Origin: Paenibacillus catalpae
Lineage (GTDB): Bacteria; Bacillota; Bacilli; Paenibacillales; Paenibacillaceae
Direction: 5' to 3'
Length of the DNA stretch: 64,000 nucleotides
NCBI RefSeq assembly: GCF_900112695.1
Contig: NZ_FOMT01000001.1
Span: forward strand, 868,001 to 932,000
Shown here: one piece after another, positions 25,995 through 33,779 of the stretch
Layout: each line of letters opens with the position of its first letter
How positions within the stretch are numbered: position 1 is the stretch's first letter
Translations under genes and position numbers: made by a program
Notes under the pieces: generated by a model
Databases searched by the model: none
What the model saw: only the letters and a program-made list of their open reading frames with translations
What the model was told of the DNA's origin: nothing

Positions 25995-26949
25995 CCGCAA
26001 ATATATTCCGATTCTCGTTACCTTTGGCCTGCTTGCAGCCATGTTTGCCGCAGGGTCATTCCGTTATACCGGATTTTTCTCCGCGCAGGTACTGTATAAT
26101 CTGCTGATCGATAACTCTTTCCTCATCATCACCGCCGTAGGGATGACCTTTGTCATCATTTCCGGAGGAATCGATTTGTCAGTAGGATCCGTTATCGCAC
26201 TAACGACGATGTTATGCGCAAGCCTGGTTGAACAGCAAGGCTGGTCGCCAGCCGTTGTCATACCGATGGTCCTTATCCTGGGGTCATTGTTTGGGACCTT
26301 AATGGGCGCTATTATTCATTATTTCAAAATTCAGCCGTTTATCGTTACGCTTGCCGGGATGTTCCTCGCCAGAGGAGTCTGTTATATCATCAGCATTAAT
26401 ACGATTACGGTGACGAATGGCTTTTTTACGAAGGTGGCACAAACGAAGGTAATTCTCCCGGGGGGCAATATTTCTATCAATGTCATTATTGCATTAGCCC
26501 TTGTGCTAGCTGCAATCTTTCTGGCCCATTATACGAGATTCGGGCGCAATGTCTATGCGATTGGAGGCAGCGAGCAGTCTGCTTTGCTGATGGGCTTGCC
26601 GGTTGCCAGAACCAAAATTCTGGTCTATGCGTTTAGCGGCTTCTGCTCGGCACTGGCCGGGGTGGTGTTTACCTTCTATATGTTGTCCGGGTATGGTCTT
26701 CATGCGATGGGACTGGAGCTCGATACGATTGCCGCGGTTGTCATCGGCGGAACCTTGCTTACCGGCGGCGTCGGATACATCGCTGGTACCTTCATAGGCG
26801 TATTGATACAGGGGGTTATCCAAACTATAATTAGCTTTGAAGGAACACTTAGCTCCTGGTGGACCAAAATTGTGATCGGCTTATTATTGTTTGTCTTTAT
26901 CCTATTCCAGAGATTGCTCAGTGAAAGGCGCATAACACTGAAGACATAA
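25987..26949 (+). CDS. yjfF: YjfF-like ABC sugar permease
   Basis: A 320-residue BPD_transp_2 permease with VGMTFVIISGGIDLSVGSVI and AAVVIGGTLLTGGVGYIAGT. It begins inside the 3' end of the previous gene with ACAGGAGG upstream. It forms the heterodimeric channel with the YtfT-like protein. Confidence 0.92.
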   Translation: MLNRKYIPILVTFGLLAAMFAAGSFRYTGFFSAQVLYNLLIDNSFLIITAVGMTFVIISGGIDLSVGSVIALTTMLCASLVEQQGWSPAVVIPMVLILGSLFGTLMGAIIHYFKIQPFIVTLAGMFLARGVCYIISINTITVTNGFFTKVAQTKVILPGGNISINVIIALALVLAAIFLAHYTRFGRNVYAIGGSEQSALLMGLPVARTKILVYAFSGFCSALAGVVFTFYMLSGYGLHAMGLELDTIAAVVIGGTLLTGGVGYIAGTFIGVLIQGVIQTIISFEGTLSSWWTKIVIGLLLFVFILFQRLLSERRITLKT

Positions 26950-26972
26950 GGGGTAATTCCAAGGGGGCGGGC

Positions 26973-28022
26973 ATGAAACGGCTAATCTATCTTGTATTTG
27001 GTCTAATTGTTCTACTTATGCTCCAAGGCTGCACATCCCGTGAGGAAGGCTCGGTCCCCGCACCATCGATTGACAGCGAAGCGCCTCCGGCCATTAGCGA
27101 ATGGCTTAAAAGCTCCGCATCATCGGTAAATCCGGAGAAGCCCATTACCCTTGGATTCTCCCAATTGGGAAGCGAGAGTGCCTGGCGTCTGGCGAATACG
27201 GCTTCAGTACAGGATGCGGCAGCCGAATCCGGTATTCACTTAATAATCGAAAATGCAGAGCAGTCCCAAACCAAGCAATTCGAAGCGATCCGTTCTTTTA
27301 TTCAAATGAAAGTCGATGTCATTGCGATTGCCCCGGTTGTGGAATCCGGCTGGGAGGATATTCTTCTCGAGATCAAGCAAGCCGGGATTCCGGCGGTTAT
27401 TCTGGATCGTTCGGTTAATGTGAAGGACACGTCCCTCTTTGTGACAACCATTGGCTCTAACTTGTATGAAGAGGGCGTCAAGGCAGGCAAATATTTGATC
27501 GACCGGATGCGCAACCAGCCAGGCCCGATCCGGATTGCCGAGCTGCAGGGAACGAAGGGCTCTACTCCTTCCATTCAGAGGGGGGAAGGCTTCCGAAGCA
27601 TTATTGCGGCAAGAGAGGATATGGTCATTACACAAAGCGCCCCTGCCGATTTTACGGAAGAGATGGGCAGGGAAGTGATGCGCACCTTCCTGGACGTCCC
27701 TGCAAAGGAGCGTCCACAGGTGTTATTCGCTCATAATGACGATATGGCTCTTGGTGCGATTGAATCGATTGAAGAGGCAGGTCTCAGACCTGGTATCGAC
27801 ATCATTGTCATATCGGTCGACGGCTCCCGCAAGGCTCTGCAGCAGCTTGCGGCAGGCAAGCTGAACGCGGTTGTCGAATGTAATCCGCTGCTAGGTCCGC
27901 AGCTAATGCAGACGGCTAAGGAAATCATGGCCGGCCGAACCTTGCCGAAGCGCATGGTTCCGCCGGAGGATATCTTTACGCAGGAGAGAGCGGCAGAAGA
28001 GATAAGCAAGCGTAAATTTTAG
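26973..28022 (+). CDS. Second YtfQ-like sugar-binding lipoprotein
   Basis: The 349-residue product has lipobox LQGC near residue 20. Its fold repeats the first operon gene closely: ITLGFSQLGSESAWRLANT, QTKQFEAIRSFIQMKVDVIA, AELQGTKGSTPS and FAHNDDMALGAIESIEEAGL. Unlike the first protein it lacks the Asn-rich linker. The two probably arose by duplication and share the permeases, perhaps binding different anomers or oligomers. It ends the operon. Confidence 0.9.
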   Translation: MKRLIYLVFGLIVLLMLQGCTSREEGSVPAPSIDSEAPPAISEWLKSSASSVNPEKPITLGFSQLGSESAWRLANTASVQDAAAESGIHLIIENAEQSQTKQFEAIRSFIQMKVDVIAIAPVVESGWEDILLEIKQAGIPAVILDRSVNVKDTSLFVTTIGSNLYEEGVKAGKYLIDRMRNQPGPIRIAELQGTKGSTPSIQRGEGFRSIIAAREDMVITQSAPADFTEEMGREVMRTFLDVPAKERPQVLFAHNDDMALGAIESIEEAGLRPGIDIIVISVDGSRKALQQLAAGKLNAVVECNPLLGPQLMQTAKEIMAGRTLPKRMVPPEDIFTQERAAEEISKRKF

Positions 28023-28044
28023 CCTAGTAGTCTCAGACAGACGG

Positions 28045-28070
28045 AAATCCGCGAAGTGCGGATTTTTTTC
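28045..28070 (+). terminator. Terminator of the sugar importer operon
   Basis: AAATCCGC pairs with GCGGATTT around a 5-base loop and is followed by a T run, 23 bases after the last operon stop. Confidence 0.9.
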
Positions 28071-28125
28071 TTTTTGGAAACAGAAACGTCGCTTATAATA
28101 GGTTTGGTTATATCTGGAAAGGGCG

Positions 28126-28794
28126 GTGGAGCTGGTACAGGAAAAGTTAGTAAAGGCAAACAAAATCGCTTGGGAAACAAAAGCATACGAAGCATGGGTA
28201 CGGCAATACGGTTCTCCTGCAGAATTAGCCGAGACATTAAGGCAGACAGGCGTTCATCATTTGCGGTATTGGTTGAAATACATAGGAGATCCGGCAGGGA
28301 AGCGGGTTCTCAATCTGCTTGGTTCTCACGGGAGGAAAGCGATCGCGCTGGCTATGCTTGGGGCAGAGGTTACGGTTGTGGATTTATCCGCAGAGAATCA
28401 GCGTTATGCTCTTGATGTTGTCCGCCGCCGATTGCGTCCGAACGGACGGTTTCTGCTGACCGATTTTCATCCTTTTGCAAGGGCATGGGCGAATACTTAT
28501 AATCTGCCGGAGCCTAGCGGCAATTACTTTGACAGGCGTGTCAAAGAAGGCGATGTTGCATTCGCTAAGCTGCTGCCGGAAGAGGAGAGAAAAGGTTTAG
28601 GCAAGGTGCTGGCCTGCAGCTGGACCCTTGGCGACATTCTGTCGGCAGCGGGTGCTTCAGGATTATATATCCGAACCTTTGAAGAAATTCAAAGCTCATC
28701 CAACCCCAATATCCCAGAGTTTTACACGCTGGTGGCCGATAAGATTGAAGCCGCTTTAGCGCCGCTCTATCCAGCTGCAAGTGATGGGGTTTAG
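28126..28794 (+). CDS. Class I SAM-dependent methyltransferase with an internal in-frame deletion
   Basis: 222 residues from a GTG start; AAAGGG lies upstream but close. The N-terminal block (VRQYGSPAELAETL, YIGDPAGKRVLNLLGSHGRK, AEVTVVDLSAENQRYALDV) and the C-terminal block (RLRPNGRFLLTDFHPFARAW, then SWTLGDILSAAGASGLYIRTFEE) match a common Firmicute methyltransferase. The usual 50-60 residues between them, carrying motifs II-III, are missing, and RYALDV runs straight into RRRLRPNGR. The frame stays open, so a protein may be made, but the SAM pocket should be incomplete. I regard it as a decayed gene. Confidence 0.72.
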   Translation: MELVQEKLVKANKIAWETKAYEAWVRQYGSPAELAETLRQTGVHHLRYWLKYIGDPAGKRVLNLLGSHGRKAIALAMLGAEVTVVDLSAENQRYALDVVRRRLRPNGRFLLTDFHPFARAWANTYNLPEPSGNYFDRRVKEGDVAFAKLLPEEERKGLGKVLACSWTLGDILSAAGASGLYIRTFEEIQSSSNPNIPEFYTLVADKIEAALAPLYPAASDGV

Positions 28795-28909
28795 CTGGCA
28801 AAAGGCATAAAATATTTTTTTGTTTGATGAAAGATTTAGTAGGTACAAGTCCACATTCTTTTCCTGCTATATTCATATGGTATTGCAAAAATAGATAATA
28901 GATTAGACA

Positions 28910-28939
28910 ATGACGCCCACCTGCTGGTGTCATCTTTTT
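28910..28939 (+). terminator. Small terminator-like hairpin in a gene-free stretch
   Basis: ATGACGCC pairs with GGTGTCAT (one G-T) over an 8-base loop, followed by five T. It lies in the otherwise empty AT-rich stretch 28795-29074. It is more than 100 bases after the methyltransferase gene, so it may end that transcript or be a leftover of a lost gene. Confidence 0.5.
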
Positions 28940-29074
28940 ATTGCGAGAAAGATGAAACATTTTGGCTTGTACCAACGTTTAATTTAGCATTAAAAGGAAT
29001 ATGGTGTAGGATTATAGCTTCTTTTCAGAAAGATCGTTGATTCCTTGGCAGGGCACATGAAAGGGGCGGCTAAA

Positions 29075-29566
29075 TTGCAATTATATTTTCGGGAAAACTT
29101 CTGGAACGCCGGATTGACGGAGATTTTGGATGGGCAGGAACAAAAGGTTGGACATTTGGATTTGAGAAGCGCGTTTGGTTCTGCCATTGACATCTATGGG
29201 GCGAATGGAGAGCTGCTGTATAACGGTAGATTTCCTTTCTTCTCGGGCAAATGGGAGGTCAACGGTGCGGACGGGGAGCAGCTGGGAAGGCTTAGAAGCA
29301 GGCTGTCGTTCTTCTCGAAAAAGTATACCTATGAAACCATAGGACGAGGGGATTATGAGATTATATCTCCGGCCTTCTCGAAGGACTATGATATTGTAGA
29401 CGAATCGGAAATTGTTGTCGCCCAGTTTAAGCAAGTGAATGGCTGGTTTTCGTCCGGAGCTTTTGTGCTCGATAATCAATGCGAATTTCTGGATTCTTAT
29501 GAGCTTATCGCCGTTATCATCGGAATGCATGCAATTCAGAAGGCTGCGAACAGCGCAGCTACTTAA
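29075..29566 (+). CDS. LURP-one/tubby-like (YxjI-type) conserved protein
   Basis: About 164 residues, mostly beta strand: MQLYFRENFWNAGLTEILD, FFSGKWEVNGADGEQLGRL, FFSKKYTYE and NGWFSSGAFVLDN. This pattern of short strands with paired FF and W positions resembles the tubby/LURP-one fold proteins common in Bacilli. Function is unknown; a membrane- or lipid-associated role is suspected for the fold. The start is uncertain. An ATG at 29057 has no good ribosome binding site, whereas a TTG at 29075 has AAAGGGG 8 bases upstream, and I prefer the latter. Confidence 0.7.
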   Translation: MQLYFRENFWNAGLTEILDGQEQKVGHLDLRSAFGSAIDIYGANGELLYNGRFPFFSGKWEVNGADGEQLGRLRSRLSFFSKKYTYETIGRGDYEIISPAFSKDYDIVDESEIVVAQFKQVNGWFSSGAFVLDNQCEFLDSYELIAVIIGMHAIQKAANSAAT

Positions 29567-29576
29567 TAATAGAGAG

Positions 29577-29603
29577 AAGACGTCCATGCCGGGCGTCTTT
29601 TTA
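29577..29603 (+). terminator. Rho-independent terminator
   Basis: AAGACGTCC pairs with GGGCGTCTT and is followed by T, 10 bases after the LURP-one-like stop. Confidence 0.88.
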
Positions 29604-29691
29604 TTTCCTGCTTAAAGCCTATCAAACTCTCAACTATGGTACATTGAAGAAGAATGATTCAGATTGGTATTCCACAACTGGAGGGACCGGG

Positions 29692-30507
29692 ATGAGCAGA
29701 AGCGTATTAAATGAGGATGAGTTCTATAAGAAAGTGTACGGCGGCTGGATGGGAAAAAACATTGGAGGAACGCTAGGCGGACCGGTTGAAGGGGAGATGG
29801 AAGTATTAAAGCTCGACTTCTATCCGGAGCTTAAAAATTTGCCGCTCGCAAACGATGATCTGGATCTGCAATTAGTAGCTTTGCATGCGCTGGAACGTCA
29901 CGGGGCCAGAATGACTGCGAAGGAGCTTGGCCAGGAATGGCTGGAGCATGTGTTTTTCCCATATGACGAATACGGCTACGCCCTGACCAATCTCCGCAGA
30001 GGATTAATTCCTCCGGTCTCGGGATCGTTTAATAATCCTTTTGTGGATTGCATGGGCTCCCCGATCCGATCTGAGTTATGGGCGATGGTTGCCCCTTGCG
30101 CTCCTAATATTGCTGCCCATTATGCCTATCAGGACGCGATCCTCGACCATGCTGGCGGGGAAGGCGTTTATGGAGAAATGTTCTTTGCCGCGATCGAAAG
30201 TGCCGCTTTTGCTGAAAGCGACCGGGATACTCTCATTCAGATTGGCCTTAGCTATATTCCTGCTAACTGCCGTACAGCGCTGGCTGTAAAGGACCTCATC
30301 AGCTGGCATAAGGAAGGCAAGGATTGGCTTGAGGCGCGTGCACTCGTACTTGAGCATCATGGCAGTGACAATTTTACCGATGCCCCGCAAAATATCGCTT
30401 TTACCATCCTTGGCTGGCTATACGGCGAGGATTTTGGAGACGCCATTTTGAAAGCGGTTAACTGCGGATATGACACGGATTGTACCGCTGCTACGCTGGG
30501 AGCCTCG
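29692..30507 (+). pseudogene. ADP-ribosylglycohydrolase family gene, 3'-truncated by recombination
   Basis: GGAGGG six bases upstream of the ATG marks a good start. The first 270 residues match the family: YGGWMGKNIGGTLGGPVEG, NDDLDLQLV (metal-site Asp residues), FVDCMGSPIRSE, DNFTDAPQNIAFTILGWLYG and CGYDTDCTAATLGA. Immediately after ATLGA, at about 30505, the similarity stops where family members continue. From 30516 the DNA encodes SLH domains in another frame, so the open frame runs only to a chance stop at 30564. The last metal-ligand region is present, but the C-terminal helices are lost. These enzymes normally remove ADP-ribose from protein or related adducts. Confidence 0.8.
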
Positions 30508-30515
30508 GCAGCCAT

Positions 30516-30878
30516 ACATTTTCGGATCAAGCGGAGATTGCACCATTTGCAGTTAATGCCGTAGATATTGCTTATCGGAAGGGAATGATCAAAGGTTATA
30601 AGGATGGCAGCTTCCTCCCTAATGCGTTAATAAGCCGGATTGAAATGACAGCAATGCTTATGCGTACGCTTAGTGAGCAGTCAACTCATGCTTCAACCGA
30701 CTTTGCAGATGATCGTCTTATCCCGGCATGGGCAAAGTCTTACGTTGCGGCAGCTTATGATGCCGGGATTGTCAAAGGCCGAGGGAATAACCGATTTATA
30801 CCCGAGGCAACGGCTACTCGTGCAGAAGCGGTCACCATGGTGCTGCATTTGTTGGATTATAATCATAAAGCGAAATAA
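30516..30878 (+). pseudogene. 3' remnant of an SLH-domain protein gene fused out of frame to the ADP-ribosylglycohydrolase gene
   Basis: The +1 frame from 30516 reads TFSDQAEIAPFAVNAVDIAY, then GMIKGYKDGSFLPN with the degenerate binding motif SRIE. A final SLH follows (FADDRLIPAWAKSYVAAAYD, GIVKGRGNNRFIPEATATRA) with the intact TRAE motif and the short tail LLDYNHKAK. This is the last one-and-three-quarters to two SLH domains of a surface protein. Its upstream part, signal peptide and promoter are gone. It starts exactly where the glycohydrolase similarity ends, so one deletion event destroyed both genes. Confidence 0.82.
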
Positions 30879-30886
30879 GATGATAA

Positions 30887-30928
30887 ATAAAGCATCCGGT
30901 GCATAATAGGCATCGGATGCTTTATTGT
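30887..30928 (+). terminator. Terminator retained from the lost SLH gene
   Basis: AATAAAGCATCCG pairs with CGGATGCTTTATT around a 14-base loop and is followed by GTTAA. It starts 9 bases after the SLH remnant's stop. It may act in both directions. Confidence 0.8.
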
Positions 30929-31031
30929 TAAAGTCATGTGACAATGTGGGCCGTTTAATACGGTTTCTCATACAGGAGAATCATGCTAATATAAGAGTGT
31001 TTTAATGTAATTTAATTAGGGAGAGTTAAAT

Positions 31032-31061
31032 ATGATCATCAAATTCATTCGTTTAAGGTAA
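31032..31061 (+). CDS. Leader peptide MIIKFIRLR (putative macrolide-sensing uORF)
   Basis: A nine-codon open frame (ATG at 31032, TAA at 31059) has a strong AGGGAGAG ribosome binding site at 31018-31025. Its last three residues, Arg-Leu-Arg, form the +X+ macrolide-arrest motif known from ErmDL and related resistance leaders. It is too short for ordinary ORF calling. It is directly followed by an intrinsic terminator and then by an RlmA-family rRNA methyltransferase gene. I infer that a drug-bound ribosome stalls with the Leu codon (TTA, 31053-31055) in the P site. Confidence 0.72.
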   Translation: MIIKFIRLR

Positions 31062-31156
31062 CGTAAGGTGCAGCTCACATAACCCGGCTTTTTAAACATA
31101 ATGGCTTGGGTTTATTTGGCTGTGCCTTTTTCGTTCACCTAATACGAATGAAAGGG
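31046..31156 (+). promoter_or_regulatory. Transcription attenuator: intrinsic terminator nested in a longer leader hairpin, controlling the RlmA-family gene
   Basis: The upper hairpin pairs 31065-31075 (AAGGTGCAGCT) with 31118-31128 (GGCTGTGCCTT) over 11 continuous bp including G-T pairs. A further AACCC/GGGTT stem near the loop and a T run to 31131 make it an intrinsic terminator. Outside it, CATTCGT and AAGGT/AACG segments at 31046-31063 (end of the leader ORF) can pair with 31132-31150, just before the methyltransferase ribosome binding site. A ribosome stalled at the leader's Arg-Leu-Arg would cover the start of the 5' terminator arm and permit readthrough. Confidence 0.7.
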
Positions 31157-31164
31157 TGCTCTTT

Positions 31165-32046
31165 GTGTTGAAAAAAAGCAAAAAGTTGATGAGTGCTGGC
31201 AAAATCGAAAGTTTTCAGGAGATTTTTATATGTCCATTATGTAAAAGTCAGATGCAAATGGTCAATTTGCAAAGTTTAGTTTGCGGCAGTCAGCACTGTT
31301 TTGATATAGCAAAGCAAGGATATATAAACCTATTGTCTCGAGCAAGTCATGCAAAATACGATAAAAAAATTTTCGAATACAGAAGGGAAATCAGCAAAGG
31401 CGGTTTATTTAATCCCTTACATGCTGCGGTAAGTGAAATTATAACGAGTCAACTCCCGAGCAATGAGCCTGTGAGCATACTGGATGCAGGTTGTGGAGAA
31501 GGCACTCACTTAAATAACATAAAGAAAGAAATAAATCAGAAAAAAAATAACCCACTATTGGCTGTAGGGATCGATATTTCAAAAGAGGGAATTAGTTTTG
31601 CTGCAGCTGAATATCCAAATGCGATTTGGTGTGTCGCGGACATTGCAAACTGTCCATTTAATAGTCAGCAATTCCAATTCATTTTAAACATTCTTTCGCC
31701 GGCAAACTATTCAGAATTCCAGAGATTAATTACAGATGATGGTTTGATGATTAAAATCGTCCCTGAACAGGATTATCTAATAGAATTAAGAGAAATCTTT
31801 TACAAGGGATCAGAAAAACAGGTTTATTCAAATTCACTTACAACTAGTCATTTTAACGAACACTTTAAGTTATTAGATGTTGAAAGCATTCGATATCAAG
31901 CAAATCTGAGTGAACCCTTAATCGAACCTTTGCTTGGTATGACGCCATTATCCTGGGGGACTTCCAAGGAGCGCATAGAAAAAATTCGACAGATGAATCT
32001 GAAACAAGTCACTATGGACTTTAAAATTTTGATTGGCAAGAAATAA
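31165..32046 (+). CDS. rlmA: RlmA-family 23S rRNA (guanine-N1-)methyltransferase
   Basis: About 293 residues from a GTG with AAAGGG 8 bases upstream. An N-terminal four-Cys zinc module (FICPLCKSQM, then LVCGSQHCFD) precedes the conserved QGYINLL. The SAM domain has ILDAGCGEGTHL and FILNILSPANYSEF, where the SP pair is typical of RlmA. The C-terminus has MTPLSW. The family methylates N1 of G745 or G748 in 23S rRNA domain II at the macrolide tunnel. The G748 enzymes (TlrB/RlmAII) contribute to tylosin-type resistance. Base composition is clearly more AT-rich than the flanking sugar genes, suggesting transfer. The upstream attenuator supports a drug-inducible role. Confidence 0.85.
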   Translation: MLKKSKKLMSAGKIESFQEIFICPLCKSQMQMVNLQSLVCGSQHCFDIAKQGYINLLSRASHAKYDKKIFEYRREISKGGLFNPLHAAVSEIITSQLPSNEPVSILDAGCGEGTHLNNIKKEINQKKNNPLLAVGIDISKEGISFAAAEYPNAIWCVADIANCPFNSQQFQFILNILSPANYSEFQRLITDDGLMIKIVPEQDYLIELREIFYKGSEKQVYSNSLTTSHFNEHFKLLDVESIRYQANLSEPLIEPLLGMTPLSWGTSKERIEKIRQMNLKQVTMDFKILIGKK

Positions 32047-32098
32047 ACCATTAGATTAAGACTCTAACGGAGCGTAGTAAGTATAGTATAGAATTGAA

Positions 32099-32143
32099 AA
32101 ACAATCTTAGCTCGGCAGTTCGCCGGACTAAGGTTGTTTGGTT
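32099..32143 (+). terminator. Terminator downstream of the RlmA-family gene
   Basis: AAACAATCTTAG pairs with CTAAGGTTGTTT, with an inner CGGC/GCCG stem, and ends in a T-rich tract. Confidence 0.75.
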
Positions 32144-32216
32144 TATTGAGAAATAGAAAGGCCTTTTTTGGTCATACTGGCTAATAGTGTGAGACGATAG
32201 AGGGGAGGCGCAAGAC

Positions 32217-32468
32217 GTGACCATTTTGCCGATACATGAACGGCTTGCGGAGTTGTGGATCATTCGCGGGGGCCGGCATCTGACCAGTGAAGAGCAAGCA
32301 GACTTCGAGCACTGTCTGGCGGTCAATGCTATGCATATTAGACAAATCGCCAATTTGTACAATCTATCGCTGGCCGCGTCCATGGCCGGGGATGTTACAT
32401 GGCAGCACGAGATTTGCCAAAGGCTGGAGAGGCTGTGCGGTATGCCGCCGGGCTCGTCCCAATTATAG
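32217..32468 (+). CDS. Small conserved Paenibacillus-type protein (helical, unknown function)
   Basis: 83 residues from a GTG start with AGGGGAGG 8 bases upstream. The text HERLAELWIIRGGRHLTSEE, CLAVNAMHIRQIANLYNLSL and WQHEICQRLERL resembles a small helical protein family I recall as widespread in Paenibacillus, often near short phage-like or accessory genes. No function can be assigned. It appears to be monocistronic, flanked by terminators. Confidence 0.65.
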   Translation: MTILPIHERLAELWIIRGGRHLTSEEQADFEHCLAVNAMHIRQIANLYNLSLAASMAGDVTWQHEICQRLERLCGMPPGSSQL

Positions 32469-32537
32469 TGAATGACTAGCGCTCAGCCGTAACTTAACCG
32501 GACAGTTATTACGAAGAAATTTAAGCTTACCAACAAG

Positions 32538-32574
32538 ACAGCTGCCGACAAACAGTCGGTAGCTGTTTTTTTGT
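32538..32574 (+). terminator. Rho-independent terminator
   Basis: ACAGCTGCCGAC pairs with GTCGGTAGCTGT and is followed by seven T. Confidence 0.9.
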
Positions 32575-32724
32575 TTTAATAACCAGCAGCCGCTATTTTA
32601 ATGGAATTAAAGGGCAAGACCGTTCCTATGGCGAAATTATCAAGAAAGATCCCGGAATTAGTTGAGCAAATGACAGAAGAGTTAAGACAGCCACTCAGTT
32701 GAATAATAGCAGGGGTGTGATTGC

Positions 32725-33255
32725 GTGATTATCATGATAAATGGGGCTTTTGGTTCGGGTAAGACTTCCACTGCCCAAATGCTGCAAACATTAGTTGCGA
32801 ACAGCATAATATTTGATCCTGAAGAAATTGGACTAATGATTAGAAAGATAATACCTGAGGAAGTAAGGCATATCCATGAACAAACTGATGATTTCCAGGA
32901 CATTGAACTTTGGAAAATCTTGACCGTAAAGGTGGCGGGTGAGGTAAAACAAAAGTATCAAAAACACTTAATTGTACCCATGACCTTATTTAAAGAGGAA
33001 AATTTCAATTACATTTACAATGGATTTAAAAAATTGGATGAAGAACTGTATCATTTTTGTTTAATAGCTTCAGAGGACACCATTTATAACAGGTTAGTCA
33101 AGCGTGGCGATACAGTTGGAGGATGGTCATTCCAAAGGACGGCTGAATGTGTCGAAGCTTTTAAGAAGGATATTTATAAAGAGCATATAATTACGGATCA
33201 CTTGAAGACAACTGAAATTATAGACGTAATTTTAAAGAGAATAAACAACAAATGA
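32725..33255 (+). CDS. tmrB: TmrB-like P-loop ATP-binding protein (tunicamycin-resistance family)
   Basis: 176 residues from a GTG start preceded by AGGGGTG. The beginning MIIMINGAFGSGKTSTAQML, with P-loop GAFGSGKT at residues 7-14, the segments IIFDPEEIGLMIRK and LIVPMTLFKEENFNYI, and the RTAECVEAF block follow Bacillus subtilis TmrB closely in order and spacing. It is about 20 residues shorter at the C-terminus, and the membrane-binding amphipathic tail of TmrB is not obvious. TmrB protects against the GlcNAc-transferase inhibitor tunicamycin. AT-rich composition matches the rlmA-like gene nearby. Confidence 0.82.
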   Translation: MIIMINGAFGSGKTSTAQMLQTLVANSIIFDPEEIGLMIRKIIPEEVRHIHEQTDDFQDIELWKILTVKVAGEVKQKYQKHLIVPMTLFKEENFNYIYNGFKKLDEELYHFCLIASEDTIYNRLVKRGDTVGGWSFQRTAECVEAFKKDIYKEHIITDHLKTTEIIDVILKRINNK

Positions 33256-33357
33256 TGAATGCAATTCGACGAATTGACTACTTCAACAGGTATTAATCTT
33301 AGTGGTAGAAGAAGCCGCCTCTACTCACCCAACCTTTATTGACACTGGGGGACAACC

Positions 33358-33657
33358 ATGTATTACAACACTACGAGAAAGATTTTGTATGTAATGATTC
33401 TAGCAGGGATTTTTTTGATTATTTTCGGGATATGGCAATACTTTCCTCATTCATACTCGTCCGAAACCCCAGATAGCGTGTTTATGTCGTTAACAGCAAA
33501 GAGGGTTGTATTCCCATTAGTGGGTGTCATTCTAACAGCAATTGGTATTACTTTATTAAAGTTTGTTGATGAAGTTGAAAAAGAAACTATATCGCTTAGA
33601 GATGAGATCATTCATTTGAGAAAGATAGTGGAAAAGAATTCTAACAAAAGTTTCTAA
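33358..33657 (+). CDS. Small two-helix membrane protein with C-terminal coiled coil
   Basis: 99 residues with GGGGGA upstream. Helix 1 (ILYVMILAGIFLIIFGIW) and helix 2 (VVFPLVGVILTAIGITLL) are followed by a charged heptad-like tail (VDEVEKETISLRDEIIHLRK). I do not recognise the family. Composition is AT-rich like the neighbouring accessory genes. Confidence 0.65.
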   Translation: MYYNTTRKILYVMILAGIFLIIFGIWQYFPHSYSSETPDSVFMSLTAKRVVFPLVGVILTAIGITLLKFVDEVEKETISLRDEIIHLRKIVEKNSNKSF

Positions 33658-33703
33658 ACTTATGGGCTCAATCGCTAAGGGGACATTCATTCACAACAAC
33701 ACG

Positions 33704-33742
33704 ACAGCAGCCGTCATGTAATTTCGGCTGCTGTTTTTGTTG
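33704..33742 (+). terminator. Rho-independent terminator
   Basis: ACAGCAGCCG pairs with CGGCTGCTGT and ends in a T run, 50 bases after the two-helix protein. Confidence 0.88.
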
Positions 33743-33779
33743 AAATAAAGATAGTTACACGAAAAGGGAATGGTGGGTA

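Noticed and set aside
28842..28973. GGTACAAG...CTTGTACC 8-bp inverted repeats bounding 132 bp, possible MITE
   Set aside because: No target-site duplication or further terminal similarity could be seen. An 8-bp match is expected by chance.
32601..32702. 33-codon frame starting MELKGKTVPMAKLSRKIPEL
   Set aside because: No ribosome binding site and no recognisable family. It may be a fragment of a decayed gene but cannot be supported.
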